Shown: positions 1 through 10,368 of the stretch, piece by piece
How positions within the stretch are numbered: the first letter of the stretch is position 1
Layout of the letters: each line of letters opens with the position of its first letter
DNA from: Raffaelea ambrosiae
Taxonomy: Eukaryota > Ascomycota > Sordariomycetes > Ophiostomatales > Ophiostomataceae
Direction: 5' to 3'
DNA length: 64,000 nucleotides
Assembly (NCBI GenBank): GCA_002778195.1
Contig: PCDI01000001.1
Coordinates: forward strand, 3,745,869-3,809,868
Made by a program: the position numbers and the translations under genes
Notes under the pieces: generated by a model
The model's input: the letters and a program-made list of their open reading frames with translations, nothing else
Database searches by the model: none
What the model was told of the DNA's origin: nothing

Positions 1-2
1 TC

Positions 3-503
3 AATGACACAGGCGTGGTGTATTCCATCGACATTAAGCAACGCCTGACTCTGGTGGAGCAGGCCATGGAAGCCGTATGCGAGCTCGAGCGGATTGGTAT
101 AGAACACAACGACTTCTGGCCACGGAACGTCATTGTCACAGGACTGTCCACCGCGACTCCGCGGGTCTATCTTATCGACTTCAACCTTGCCATTGACAGG
201 TCTTATCCATTCAACCGTTGGTACGAGTACTGGCGGAAGGAACCAATAAACCCGCTGCCCCGGAGTCCCATGTCTCTTTTCCGCAACCACACCATGAGCC
301 AATTCGAGGCCTGGATGCCCAAAAACTACTCAGGCCAGCGTTCGCAATCAGTAGCCAATGCGTGGCGAGCCCACAGATGGGGGGGTTCGCCGAAATTCCG
401 TCCCATCGATGAATTGGATGAGGAGTACCTCAATAAGTACCCAGTAGTCGACTACGAAGAACCGGTGCCGCAAACGCCACCAGGAAAATTTGAAGAATCG
501 TAG
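3..503 (+). CDS. Protein kinase-like fold protein, C-terminal part (5' truncated by window)
   Basis: The reading frame is open from base 3 to a TAG at 501-503, so the start lies outside the window. The segment HNDFWPRNVIV resembles a kinase catalytic loop (HxDxxxxN), and VYLIDFNLA, about 20 residues later, sits where the DFG motif would be (DFN here). This pattern fits the atypical fungal kinase-like or aminoglycoside-phosphotransferase-like families in which an RNA or protein kinase fold is kept. The tail after the motif is proline- and acid-rich and looks disordered. Function and substrate are unknown. The DFN in place of DFG leaves open whether it is active. It could also be a pseudokinase. 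Confidence 0.6.
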   Translation, partial: NDTGVVYSIDIKQRLTLVEQAMEAVCELERIGIEHNDFWPRNVIVTGLSTATPRVYLIDFNLAIDRSYPFNRWYEYWRKEPINPLPRSPMSLFRNHTMSQFEAWMPKNYSGQRSQSVANAWRAHRWGGSPKFRPIDELDEEYLNKYPVVDYEEPVPQTPPGKFEES

Positions 504-848
504 CAATAGGAGAGCATAGAGGAAACCGACAAGGATGGAAGTCGAAAAGGGAGCACACAAGGACATGAGGTGATGGGAAACAACTACCGATGGGAAACTG
601 GGCTTGGCGTGGAAGGCGTACAAATAGGAATGGGATGTACAGATGTCTTGCATTTATGTTTTGAACTTTTTTTTTTTTTTGGCATTTGCATTTTTTTACT
701 TATTTCTCATTCATTGGGTCTAGACATGATATACATCAAAACGTAGTGGTGGATTTCCGCAAGAGCAGCCTCTTAAAAAAACGCTTTTTTCTTTTCTTTT
801 CCAATGCTCGTTCCATGACTCTTTCTTCTTTATCTCTCAGACCTCGGC
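504..848. other. Intergenic, no gene seen
   Basis: Downstream region of the kinase-like gene. It holds a T-run near 667-680. I see no coding or RNA signal. Confidence 0.5.
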
Positions 849-980
849 TTACACCAGGTAGCGGAAGCCCTTCTTCATACGGAGGGCCTCGTCCGCGTGC
901 TCCATGTTCTCAGCCTCGGTCGTGTGCTGGGCCACGTCGGCCCGCGTCTCCCAAGCGACCTCGCCGGCGGCCAGCTTCTT
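849..980 (-). pseudogene. Truncated gene tail fused to AT-rich block (possible Dal5-type MFS C-terminus)
   Basis: On the minus strand, codons from 980 down to a TAA at 849-851 read KKLAAGEVAWETRADV, then through a charged stretch to GFRYLV and stop. GC content and codon use look like a normal gene of this genome. At 981 the sequence changes abruptly to extreme AT richness, so the rest of the gene is missing. A short charged tail ending in FRY plus one or two hydrophobic residues is common in fungal allantoate-permease (Dal5) family transporters, which is why I suggest that family. That identification is weak. The remnant shows that an AT-rich element was inserted into, or recombined with, a coding sequence. 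Confidence 0.4.
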
Positions 981-1790
981 GTTTAAGTACGTTATATTTC
1001 GTTTAATATCCTTTACGCTTAGCTTTTCTTTTAACTCGCTTTAAATAAGCTTATAAACTATTAATAATCGTTGTTTTAAATAATATATTTTAATAAAAAA
1101 ATAATAAACGTATTAAAGCTATAAAATACTTAACTTCTTCGAAAATAATTTTATAATGCTCTCGTTTTTAAACACTATAAAATCGACGCATTTTAATTTA
1201 TATACTACGCGAAGTTGCTTTTTTAGTTTTCGTATTAAACCAGCTTTTTATCTTTTATTAAACTATTTTAATAAAATACTTTAAAGTTTATATATCTTTT
1301 AAATTAAAGCCGAAATATCTTTTTAAATATTTATTTTAAAAGTATATAAGCTATTATATTTATAAATAGTTTAAAGTTAAAAACCAACGTACGCGTTTTA
1401 TATTTAAAAGTCTCGTTTATAAAATATTTAACTCTTTAATTTTAACTACTTCTAAACCGAGTGAGAATTAATAATAAACCGGTTAAAAAGTCCGTTTTCA
1501 AAAGTAAAAACGATTACTTTATTTAAATTAATTACTATTTTTTCACGTTTAACTTTATAAAAACACATAGTTAAAAAATATAAATTAAATATAAAAAAGT
1601 TTAAAAACGATTTAATAAAGTTAAAATTCGATAAATAAAAAAAAAAAAACATATAACGAAAGAAAAAAAACGTAATATATTTAAAACAAAAAAAAGCTTT
1701 ATTAATAAAACTATATAAAACTATAAATATAAAAACATTAACGAATTAATACCACTTTATATTATAATATAATTATAATATAAATACAAG
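981..1790. repeat. AT-rich, RIP-like degenerated repeat
   Basis: About 800 bp of very AT-rich DNA, dense in TpA and poor in CpA and TpG, while CpG dinucleotides survive. This is the expected footprint of repeat-induced point mutation, which converts CpA to TpA on both strands of duplicated DNA in Pezizomycotina. All frames are broken by stops and no transposase domain is readable. The sharp borders with normal-GC DNA at about 980 and 1800 suggest a single degenerated element or fragment. Confidence 0.7.
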
Positions 1791-1871
1791 AATTCATTTT
1801 CGCCTTCTTAAATGTAAGTTTCAAGCTCCCCGAGATGCAGTTGTGATTTTTACACATGGCAGTAGCGCAGC

Positions 1872-1926
1872 CAGCACAGGCTGCGCAGGCCTGTGCTGCC
1901 CTGTGCTGCCCTGTGCTGCCCTGTGC
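1872..1926. repeat. Inverted repeat overlapping a 10-bp tandem repeat
   Basis: CAGCACAGGC (1872-1881) and its exact complement GCCTGTGCTG (1889-1898) flank a 7-nt spacer. The right arm runs into three exact copies of CTGTGCTGCC (1891-1920) and a partial fourth. TAGCGCCTGTGC then occurs twice just downstream (about 1933 and 1955). It borders the AT-rich block and may be the less mutated edge of the same element. Confidence 0.6.
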
Positions 1927-2183
1927 AGAGGTGCTTAGCGCCTGTGCCAGCGGGTTTAGCGCCTGTGCTCGCCTCAAAATACGACGTCGGATTGGCGGGG
2001 CTAAAAGTGACAGGATTCGTCTTTTATATCATATTTGAATGCCTCCCTTCTTTCTTCCTCTTCCGTTTTCTCCGTTTTGTTTTTATTTTGATTAGTTTGC
2101 TGACTTCGCCAGGACCGCGAGGAAGTATTTGTAGCATAATAGTAAGCTTCTCCAATGAAGTCCTTTTTTGATACGATCCTCAG

Positions 2184-2564
2184 TATTCGGACCAGAACTA
2201 CATAGTTTCCTTACACCTGCAAACAGGATTCAACTTCGACGAGAAGTGCGGTACTGTCCCCACCGGTGTCAGCGAAAACCCCAGCAAGATACAAGCCTGT
2301 CGCCTGTGCCGAGGTAGGCCATGGGATATTCCAATATGAAGCTTCACAGCTCGATATTTGCCGGCTTGGAGCAACGCAGAACAATGTGTGGATGAAGGGG
2401 AAGATATTCGAAAAGCTCAAGCTTGCGTATATTACCATTGGAGACAGTTCTCTTCCGTTGACTCCATTGGCATCCTCGTTGGCATGTGCGTAACATACCT
2501 CCGCCAATTGATGTCCTGGAGCCCATGGCAAATACCATCAGACGACAGAGCACGAGGTACTTGA
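2184..2564 (+). CDS. Small cysteine-rich protein, 5' exons unresolved
   Basis: Two exons fit well. Exon A (2184-2313) is preceded by the acceptor CCTCAG. A 66-nt intron (GTAGGC at 2314, CGCAG ending 2379) keeps frame into exon B (2380-2564, TGA stop). The join creates a cysteine cluster, QACRLCREQCVDEGED, followed by KAQACVYYHW and a hydrophobic GILVGMC stretch. I found no in-frame ATG. A possible upstream exon ends at 2141 before GTAAGC, leaving a 42-nt intron in phase, but its own start is unclear. The cysteine spacing suggests a disulfide-rich secreted protein, but no signal peptide could be placed. The family is not recognised. It lies next to the RIP-like block, so it could be decayed. 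Confidence 0.4.
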
Positions 2565-3502
2565 CAACAGAGCCAAAGCCCAAACGACCACGGAAAAATA
2601 AAACACACAGGTTGTAACTCGTATCAAACTGGCCAATGAAAAGACGGACATTGTCTCTTCGGATTTCCTGTTTCCTCTGCAAGCCTGCCCAGATATGGGC
2701 ACGTCTGCCTCTGTGCCGTCCCTACTGTGACCCCCCGGCTTGAGAACAACCAACACCGGACACAATGGGTGGAAAAACTGATATGTCGTGATTTCCCCTC
2801 ACGAGGGATCTTTTTATCTTTTTTTATGCTATCTTTTGGCCGGTTCTGCAGATGTCGACAGGCCCAAAACGGCGTCTTGGCAGCCAACTCTTCTTATCTC
2901 TGAAGCATTTCGCCATTTCACACAGTTCCATCTCGGAGCAGATACATGGCACAGGCCCCCAGCCCAAAAGGGTACATTGCCTTGGCGATCCCCAATATTG
3001 ATTCCCAAGATAGCAAATGCACGAACAAGGTGGAAAGACGAGAGAAAAAAGACAAAATAGATATTGGAACAAAGACAATGTAGAGGAGAAGGGCATGGAA
3101 ATACCAGGGCATTGACTCATTTTTTTCGTTGCTGATCTTTTCCCTGATACCCATGAGCAAGCGCCCCAGCCGCAGAGCAACCAAAGCTCGACGTCCTGTG
3201 CCTTGCATAAATGCTGATCCTGCCTCGAGGTGGTGCGTCCTGTCCCTATGCCATGGCCAAAACATGGGATGAGCAAGGCGGGCGCAACAGTTGATGCCTC
3301 TTGGCCGACTGCTGCGACACAGCACCCGCCGGAACGGGAAGCCATGTTGATTGCACCCCATAAGCGTAAGCGACACGCACACACCCCGTGTCCTTGCATG
3401 CAGGTCGGGGCATATGGGCCCGACAGCCTCTTTACGAGTACCCGGATTCGCACCGCACAACTACGATGCGGTGTACATTCCTGCGCCGACGGCCAGATGA
3501 AA

Positions 3503-3522
3503 GATAAGATGGACTAGATAAG
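3503..3522 (+). promoter_or_regulatory. Paired GATA-factor sites
   Basis: GATAAG occurs at 3503-3508 and 3517-3522, each preceded by A (HGATAR consensus), about 740 bp upstream of the siderophore transporter start. Fungal siderophore genes are repressed by GATA factors of the SreA/Urbs1 type, so a role in iron control is plausible but unproven. Confidence 0.35.
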
Positions 3523-3622
3523 ATGGTTGTGCTCTCGCTGAGGATGGGTCAGCATGCGTCTGGCGCCCATGCAACCCTCCCCCCAACCGCAAAGGGCAGG
3601 GGTGGCGCGTGGAAGCCTGGAG

Positions 3623-3766
3623 GGAGACGGCAGAGCAGTTGTAGGTGCAACATTGTAACGGAGACGGCAGAGCAGTTGTAGGTGCAACATTGTAACGGAG
3701 ACGGCAGAGCAGTTGTAGGTGCAACATTGTAACGGAGACGGCAGAGCAGTTGTGGGTGCAACATTG
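3623..3766 (+). repeat. 37-bp minisatellite, 3.9 copies
   Basis: Copies start at 3623, 3660, 3697 and 3734. Each begins GGAGACGGCAGAGCAGTTGT. The first three are identical; the fourth has one A-to-G change and ends after 33 bp. The period is not a multiple of three, so it is read in all frames and is unlikely to encode protein. Confidence 0.95.
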
Positions 3767-4120
3767 CATGGACTCGTGCGCAGCACGTAGGCGAGATAGG
3801 CGGCAGACGAGAAAGCTTGGCGTGATAGCATAGGGCGATATGGCAAGCGAGCAGAGAGCTGTGCGCATGGGGAAGGTCGTGTTCGAGAAGCCGGCCAATC
3901 GCAGCCACGCCAATGTGGCTATCACCAGAAAGCCAAGCCAAGCCGTTCACGACCACGCCCTCCCGCCCCCCCCCAGCATGACCACAACTGTGATCAACCG
4001 TGTTGGAATGCCTGTGTGTATTCCTGGCCACGGGCGGACAGCGGACGCGGGTGTCCTGTTGACCCAGTCCATGCGCTCATGGCCGCCGCCGTCTTCAGCT
4101 CACCCTCGAGATGGGGGGTC

Positions 4121-4128
4121 TATAAAAA
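4121..4128 (+). promoter_or_regulatory. TATA box of the siderophore transporter gene
   Basis: TATAAAAA lies 137 bp upstream of the ATG at 4265, with a C-run and gap between them in the presumed 5' leader. Confidence 0.5.
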
Positions 4129-4193
4129 CCGGGAGCCGAGCCACACTGGTGGGAGAGACAGACGCGGCCGCAGAAGCGATACAGTCCCTTTCT

Positions 4194-4217
4194 CCCCCCC
4201 CCCCCCCCCCCCCCCCN
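4194..4217. other. C homopolymer ending in an undetermined base
   Basis: Twenty-three C followed by one N. This is an assembly uncertainty in the 5' leader of the transporter gene; the true length is unknown. Confidence 0.9.
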
Positions 4218-4264
4218 GGCTGCCGCTCGTTCTAGCAAAAGCGCAAGCGCAATCCCAGTCGATC

Positions 4265-6187
4265 ATGGCGAGCATGGACACCGTCCAGAAGCCGTTCCCA
4301 AAGGGCGGCGCGGAGGATGTGGAGGCCAGCCCGGCGCACCCGAACGGGGATGCGGCGGTGGACGTGGCCGAGGGCGAGATGGACGAGAAGTCCGACAGCG
4401 CCAGCCAGACGCAGCCGCCGGGCGTGGCCCGCATGGAGGCGGCCCAGGCGGTCTGGGGCAGCAAGGGCCGCTGGCTCATCATCGGCGCGGTGGCGGCCAT
4501 CATGCTCATGTACGAGATCGACAACACGACGCTGTACATCTACAACAACTACGCCACGTCGTCCTTCCACGCCCTCGCGGAGCTGGCCACGCTCAGCACG
4601 GCCGTCACCATTGTCTTTGCCGTGTGCAAGCCGCCGCTGGCGCAGCTGTCCAACGTGATCGGCCGCGGCTGGTCGTACGTGCTGACCATCAGCCTGTACC
4701 TGCTGTCGTACGTGCTCATCGCCTCGTCCACCAGCCTGGGCGCCTTTGCCGTCGGCCGCGTCTTCCACGCCGTCGCCCAGAGCGGCACCAACCTGCTCAA
4801 CGACGTCACCGTCAGCGACGTCACCACGGCCCGGTGGCGGAGTCTGGCCCTGGGCCTGTCGTTTTTCCCCTTTCTCTTCACCCCCTGGGTGGCCGCGTAC
4901 ATTGTCGGCTCCGCCGTCGGCCCCGGCGGCATCGGCTGGCGCATGGGCATCGGCATCTATGCTGTACGCGCTCCCCCTCTCCTTTGTCGTTTCGTTTTTG
5001 TCGTTCCTTTCTCACCGTCCCTTGATGCCACGTTCCCCTCTCCTTTTGTCGCTCCTTCTCACCGTCCCTAGATCATCATGCCCTTCTGCGCCAGCCTCAT
5101 GATCGGCACGCTGCTGTTCTACGAGCGCAAGGCCAAGAAGATGGGCCTCGCCCGCCGCACCCGCATGACCGTCTACGACTTCTGCTCGCGCATCGACCTC
5201 GGCGGCATCGTGCTGTTCAGCGGCGGCCTCGCCCTGCTCCTGCTGCCGCTGACCCTGGCCAAGGGCACCGCCGCCTCCTGGCGCCAGCCGCACATCGTCG
5301 CCATGATCGTCGTCGGCGTCGTCCTGCTGGTCGCCCTGCCCTTTTACGAGCACTACGTCGCCCGCCACCCCGTCGTGCCGCCGCACTACTTTGTCCACCG
5401 CACCATCGGGCTCTGCCTGCTGCTGGCGGTCACGGACAGCCTGGGCTTCAGCTGCACGCACACGTACCTGTACGCGTGGGGCAGCGTCGCGCGCAACTTT
5501 GCCGTCGAGGTCAACACGTTCTACACGTACGTCAACGGCGTCGTGCAGTGTCTGGCTGCCATCGTGGCCGGCTACATCATGCTCAAGACGCGCCGCTACA
5601 AGTACCTGACGCTGGCCGGCGTGGTCGTGCGCACGGTCGGCTACGGCGTCATGCTGCGGCTGCGCGGCGCCGAGAACTCGACGGCCGAGCTGTTCGTGGT
5701 GCAGCTCATCCAGGGCCTCGGCGCCGGCGTGCTGCAGGTGCTGGTGCCCGCCCAGGTGGCGGTGCCGCACGCCGAGCTGGCGTCGGTCACGGCGTTGGTC
5801 ATCTCCATGAGCACCGTGGGCGGCTCCATCGGCGCCTGCATTGCCGGCGGCATCTACACCAACACCTTCAAGCCCGCCATTGCCCGCCGCCTGGTGGAGC
5901 TGGGCCAGCCCGTGTCGCCCGAGCTCGTCGACGGCATCTACCGGTCCATCACCACCACCGTGCCGGCCTGGGGCACGACCGAGCGTCTGGCTGCGTCGCT
6001 GGCCTACAGCGACGTCATGAAGTACATGACCTATGCGGCCCTGGGCTCGTCCATCCCGGGCATTGTCATTGCCGTCCTGATTCCCGACATCAAGCTGCCG
6101 TACGTCGCATTCTGCAGCGGCTTCCTCTATCCACAACACGTTGTGCTAACCAAGCGTAGGGACCGCAACAATCTCGTCGAGGGCTGA
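4265..6187 (+). CDS. MFS siderophore-iron transporter (MirB/Arn family)
   Basis: Exons 4265-4963, 5072-6099 and 6160-6187 give a 584-residue protein. Intron 1 runs GTACGC to CCCTAG. Intron 2 (60 nt) has a GCTAAC branch site and leaves a 28-nt last exon that restores the DRNNLVEG tail seen in this family. The N-terminal 70 or so residues are acidic and soluble, then about 14 membrane segments follow. Segments such as YNNYATSSFHALAELATLST and VCKPPLAQLSNVIGR match the siderophore:H+ symporter group, which takes up ferric hydroxamates at the plasma membrane. The cargo cannot be told from sequence. No siderophore synthetase is in the window, so it may serve xenosiderophore uptake. Upstream GATA sites would fit iron repression. 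Confidence 0.88.
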
Positions 6188-7461
6188 CCGGGGCTCATCG
6201 ACATCTCGGCATGGATTGGTGTCAGGGTGGACTGGGCCTGCGACCAGTCGGATACCGTCGGTAATGTGAAGTCACCTCGTAGCCCACGATCATAGGTACT
6301 AGTTGTATATGCTTTCCAGGCGGACGGCATGTCCATAAACAAGAATCATCAAGTTTGTTTTTTCCCCTTTTCGCCACGACATCCAGCGCAGTGCACTGTG
6401 TGAGGGAAGCAACGAAGCTACTACAGTTGTCCAGGACACCAGATGGCACCTGGGGGTGTCCGCTCCGGGCTCCCTCGGTTGACAAAGGGAGTATTTACAC
6501 ACGTTGTGGAGCGGGAGCCAGCCACGCAGCCAGAGTGGGTGCCCACAGTCTGTGCCCACGTGCGTAGCCCTTGCGGCGTCCCCAACACGCCTTGGGACGG
6601 GCGTGGGTGACGTTGACAAGATGGGTGTTCATACAGCTCGCAAACTGCGTGCTCGGCCGGGCTCTCTCGTCCTCGCGCTCGCGGGTCCGTCTGTGGACCC
6701 GCCTCTCCAACAGGCCAACTAGTGCGCGGCCCAACCTCTGCTAAGCAGGTCGCGCATCACCTCGTACCAATGGTGCTGGCTGGATCGTCATGCAGCCAGT
6801 GCTCCGCACGCCACGACCGTGCGGCTGGTTTTCTTCTCGGGCGTGGAGGGGGATGGGATGGAAACGGACGAGACGTTGGCTGGATCGATGGTGCCGTCAA
6901 GCCTCTTGTTTCCGGGCAGAACATGCCTCCACGCTCGGCGCCAGGGACTATTGGCTCGGCTTAGGACGAATCGGGACACCGAAAAATGCGTTCTTCTTGC
7001 ACGAGAGCGTCCAAAAGCCTGGCCCAGCGGCATGGCCGAGGAACCTCTGGCCGTGGTCGGATTCATCCCGTGGACCGTCGGAGAGAGCTATCCTGTGGGG
7101 AGTGACGTTAGCCAGAGCTTGTGTGGGTCCCGCTCGACCACATGCTGCAATGCTGAAGCCTCATAGGCCGAAACGGGCAACAACAGAAAAACACAGCGCA
7201 AGCTTTGTGCGCAACGGGGGAACTGTGCAAGGTGAGCGCGCATGGACGCAGAACAACAGACAAGAACACGCCCCCCCCCCTTCCCCGGAGGGGAAAGTCG
7301 TCGACTGGGTATATATAATGGTCGGCCAGGCGACTTTCTTGTCCTGCCAAGCTGGAGCCAAGCTGTAGCCAAGCTGTAGCCAGGTTGCCAAGTTGCCAAG
7401 CTCGAAGCCCAAAGCTTGTTCCGATACTCCCTCCCCCTACCTACCACACGGCCCATTCACC
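6188..7461. other. Intergenic region and acid phosphatase promoter
   Basis: No gene seen; a 192-codon plus-strand ORF (6790-7368) is tryptophan- and arginine-rich without domains. The stretch holds a CACGTG at 6557-6562, the core bound by NUC-1/PHO-type bHLH regulators of phosphate genes. It also has three 11-bp CCAAGCTGTAG-like tandem copies at 7347-7379, in the 5' leader. Confidence 0.45.
7310..7318 (+). promoter_or_regulatory. TATA box of the acid phosphatase gene
   Basis: TATATATAA lies 144 bp upstream of the ATG at 7462 and is followed by the short CCAAGCTG repeats. Confidence 0.5.
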
Positions 7462-9230
7462 ATGAAGTTCCAGCTCGAAGCCGTTGCTCTCGGCAGCATC
7501 CTCGCGGGTCTGGCCCGTGCTGCCCCCGCCGTCACGGCCGAGGCGGGCGCTGGGTCGACCACGACGGACGTGTTCCCGCCCACGGGCACGACCGTGGACA
7601 CCAAGCTGTTCCCGGACGAGGACCATGTTGGCTTTCCCGGCGCCACGAAGACGGGGATGGAGCCGGCCGCGATCAAGACGGCGGCGGCCTACCCGGGCAA
7701 CCACCTCGAGTCCAAGCAGTTCCCGCTGGTGGTGCCCAAGCCGCTGGGCGACGAGTCCAGCAGCAGCAGCAGCGGCGGCGGCTTCGACATCACGCAGCAC
7801 TGGGGCAACCTGTCGCCGTGGTACTCGCTGTCGTCGGCCGACTACGGCCTGCCGGACGCGAGCCCGCTGCTGCCGGCGGGCTGCGACATCACGCAGGTCC
7901 ATCTGCTGTACCGCCACGGCGCGCGCTACCCGACCACGGGCGCGGGCCCGTCGACGTTCGCGACGGAGCTGGTCGAGGCCGTGGGCAACGGCACGGTCAC
8001 GTTCTCGGGCGAGCTGTCGTTCCTGGCCAACTGGACGTACAAGCTGGGCGCGGAGCTGCTGACGCCCTTTGGCCGCAACCAGAACTTCCAGCTGGGCGTG
8101 CAGTACCGGCAGCTGTACGGGCAGCTGCTCAACAACTTCACCGAGGCCGGCACCATCCCCGTGTTCCGGACCGAGTCGCAGGACCGCATGGTCAAGACGG
8201 CGCACAACTTTGCCGCCGGCTTCTTCGGCGTGCCCGAGTACCTCAGCGAGGTCAACATTGAGATCCTCGTCGAGACCCTGGGCGTCAACAACTCGGGCGC
8301 CCCCTACGAGGTGTGCACCAACGCCGACGTCGACGCGTACGGCTCGCTGGGCAGCAAGGCGTCCGCCACGTTCGCCGCCAGCGCCTTCAACGCCACGGTG
8401 GACCGCCTCAACGCGCTGTCGTCGGGCTTCAACTTTACCGCCACCGACGTGATCGACATGCTCCAGCTGTGCTCGTACGAGACCAACGCCCTGGGCTACT
8501 CCAAGTTCTGCGAGCTCTTCAGCGAGGAGGACTTTCTCAACTACGAGTACTACTACGATCTGGTCGGTGCTTTCCCCCCCGCTGTGTCTTCCGTAGCCAA
8601 ACACGAACAAGAAAGAACACTTTGACAAGACTAACACAAACGCAGTCCTTCTACTACAACAACGGCCCGGGCTCGCCCGTGGCCGCCGCCCAGGGCAAGG
8701 GCTACCTGCAAGAGTTCTACGCCCGCTTCACCGGCGCCTACCCGCAGGCCAACTCGTCGCTCAACGAGACCTACGACAACAACCCGACCTACTTCCCGCT
8801 CGACCAGTCCATCTACGCCGACGCCACCCACGAGGTTGTCGTCATGGACACCCTGACCGCCTTCAACCTGACCGCCCTGTACCAGGGCCCGCCGCTGGAC
8901 GTCCACGGCAACCAGCGCCTCAACAACTACGGCGCCAGCAAGCTCGTCCCCTTTGGCACCCACTTCACCGTCCAGGTCCTCGAGTGCCCCGCCTACCAGC
9001 CCACCAAGCAGATGCGCTTCCTGGTCAACGACGCCGTCATCCCCGTCAGCCCCGCACAGGGCGGCTCCTACGAGGGCTGCCCCGCGGACCCCAACGGCCT
9101 CTGCAGCTTCGACACCGTCGTGGACATTCTGGGGCAGCGCATCAACGAGATTGACTGGGACCACGCCTGCTTGGCCAACTACACCGTCTCGGTCGGCCAC
9201 GACTACAACGGCCTGGCTCCTGCATCGTAA
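7462..9230 (+). CDS. Secreted histidine acid phosphatase
   Basis: Exons 7462-8562 and 8646-9230 (83-nt intron with GACTAAC branch site) encode 561 residues. Residues 1-20 form a signal peptide (MKFQLEAVALGSILAGLARA). RHGARYP at 151-157 is the RHGxRxP active-site signature, whose histidine is the nucleophile that forms the phosphohistidine. The second catalytic motif, usually HD, reads THEVVV (H429-E430), so a glutamate would act as acid. Many NxS/T sites suggest N-glycosylation. It should hydrolyse phosphomonoesters, possibly phytate, outside the cell or in the wall. Closest in layout to the fungal PhoA-like branch rather than classical PhyA phytases. It is separated by 127 bp from a convergent gene. 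Confidence 0.9.
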
Positions 9231-9357
9231 AATGTAATTCGCGTAGGGAAACGGAAAACTCCCATATATTGTGGTACTTTAATAGTTAATACAAGAGTTG
9301 AACCTATTCTCCATGTCTGTCTCCATGTCTGAAACCATGTCTCGATGGCTGGCGTCC

Positions 9358-10368
9358 TCAGAATGCATGCCCTTTTGATCCCAGAACGTCCATACAAAAA
9401 GCATGGCCAAACAAGCCAGCCGCGGTCTGGAATCCAGGCTCGACAGTTCCGTCCAGAACCCGCTTGGCCGCATGGGCCGTGAGAAGGGGCGTAAGCGCGT
9501 ATCCATTGATTGTGGCCAACGCGGCCCGGTGCACGGTTCCATCATCTGCCCGGCCTGCTACGGACGCGTGATAGGGGTTCTCGCTGCGCTCGGCTTCCGT
9601 CGGTCCTTCGGCCATGTCGGCAATCTGGTCGGGCGACGGGAACCCGTCGCCGGTGGCGTTGGCAAACGTGCCGACATTCTGGACTCCCGTAGAGTCGGGA
9701 ATGGTGATGACATTGGCGAGCGTCATGGCCACACACGGCACTGCGCCACGGCCGTCGTGGAAGTCAAAGTCTTTCTGGGCCGGTTCCGCTCGGGGCACCA
9801 GCTGGCCATGCACACAGTGCAGAGTCGGCATCGTTGTCGCCATGGAGGCCGCGCTCAGGGCCGTCCCCCGTGTCACGGGTCCCGATACATGCAGGGCCAC
9901 ATCGAGACGCACGACTGTGTGGCCGCCCTGTCGCACTTGGTCCACCAACTGTCCGGCAAGACAGTCGAGAACAGCCGCGGCGCCTCCGCAGCCCGGGAGC
10001 AACAGGACATTGGATTCTCGTGCTTCCTCGCTCTTTTCTTGCGCGAATCGATAGCTGTCGAGCTCTGCCGCCGTGTCCAGATAATGGACGCCGTTTTGCA
10101 GGCAGGCATCGATCAGCACGGCGGCCGTATGGACAAAGGGGCCGGCACAGTTGAGCAAAACGGTCGTGTTCTGTTCCTTCAGACGTGTGCCGATGTCGTT
10201 GTCGTTGACACCAAACTGGACATGGGGCATTTCGAGGCGTGTCGACAAAACCTGGAGTTTCTCCTCGCTCCTCCCCGCGAGAACGAAATCGAGACCGAGC
10301 CGCTTCGCCTGCTCACTGACCAAGCGGCCCGTGTAGCCAGTGGCTCCGTAGATCATGAGTCTTGCCAT
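9358..10368 (-). CDS. Saccharopine dehydrogenase-like / trans-acting enoyl reductase-like oxidoreductase
   Basis: Single exon, 336 residues. I start at MARLMIYGATGYTG (ATG complement at 10366-10368) because the glycine-rich NAD(P)-binding motif follows at once; the open frame extends 43 codons upstream without similarity. Residues 5-12 form the GATGYTG Rossmann motif, then AGRSEEKL, and NCAGPF followed by DTAAE as in the saccharopine dehydrogenase NADP-binding family. Fungal members of this type are usually uncharacterised reductases and not lysine-pathway enzymes. The C-terminal half is shorter than in the yeast enzymes. The substrate is unknown. Confidence 0.8.
   Translation of the reverse strand: MARLMIYGATGYTGRLVSEQAKRLGLDFVLAGRSEEKLQVLSTRLEMPHVQFGVNDNDIGTRLKEQNTTVLLNCAGPFVHTAAVLIDACLQNGVHYLDTAAELDSYRFAQEKSEEARESNVLLLPGCGGAAAVLDCLAGQLVDQVRQGGHTVVRLDVALHVSGPVTRGTALSAASMATTMPTLHCVHGQLVPRAEPAQKDFDFHDGRGAVPCVAMTLANVITIPDSTGVQNVGTFANATGDGFPSPDQIADMAEGPTEAERSENPYHASVAGRADDGTVHRAALATINGYALTPLLTAHAAKRVLDGTVEPGFQTAAGLFGHAFCMDVLGSKGHAF

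Larger units (their letters stand above)
2565..4264. other. 1.7-kb intergenic region upstream of the siderophore transporter
   Basis: No convincing coding sequence. Two overlapping minus-strand ORFs (2824-3453, 2918-3460) lack domain features. The region holds a GATA-site pair, a 37-bp minisatellite, a TATA box and a C-run with an N, listed separately. Confidence 0.5.

Noticed and set aside
2824..3460. Two overlapping minus-strand ORFs of 180-209 codons
   Set aside because: No domain, no conserved-looking segments, no splice context; they overlap each other in different frames.
3430..3475. tRNA-like B box on the minus strand (GGTGCGAATCC)
   Set aside because: The flanking bases do not form a T-stem and no A box or acceptor stem is present.
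5012..6139. 375-codon minus-strand ORF
   Set aside because: Antisense of the siderophore transporter; biased composition, no domains.
7441..8637. 398-codon minus-strand ORF
   Set aside because: Antisense of the acid phosphatase first exon.
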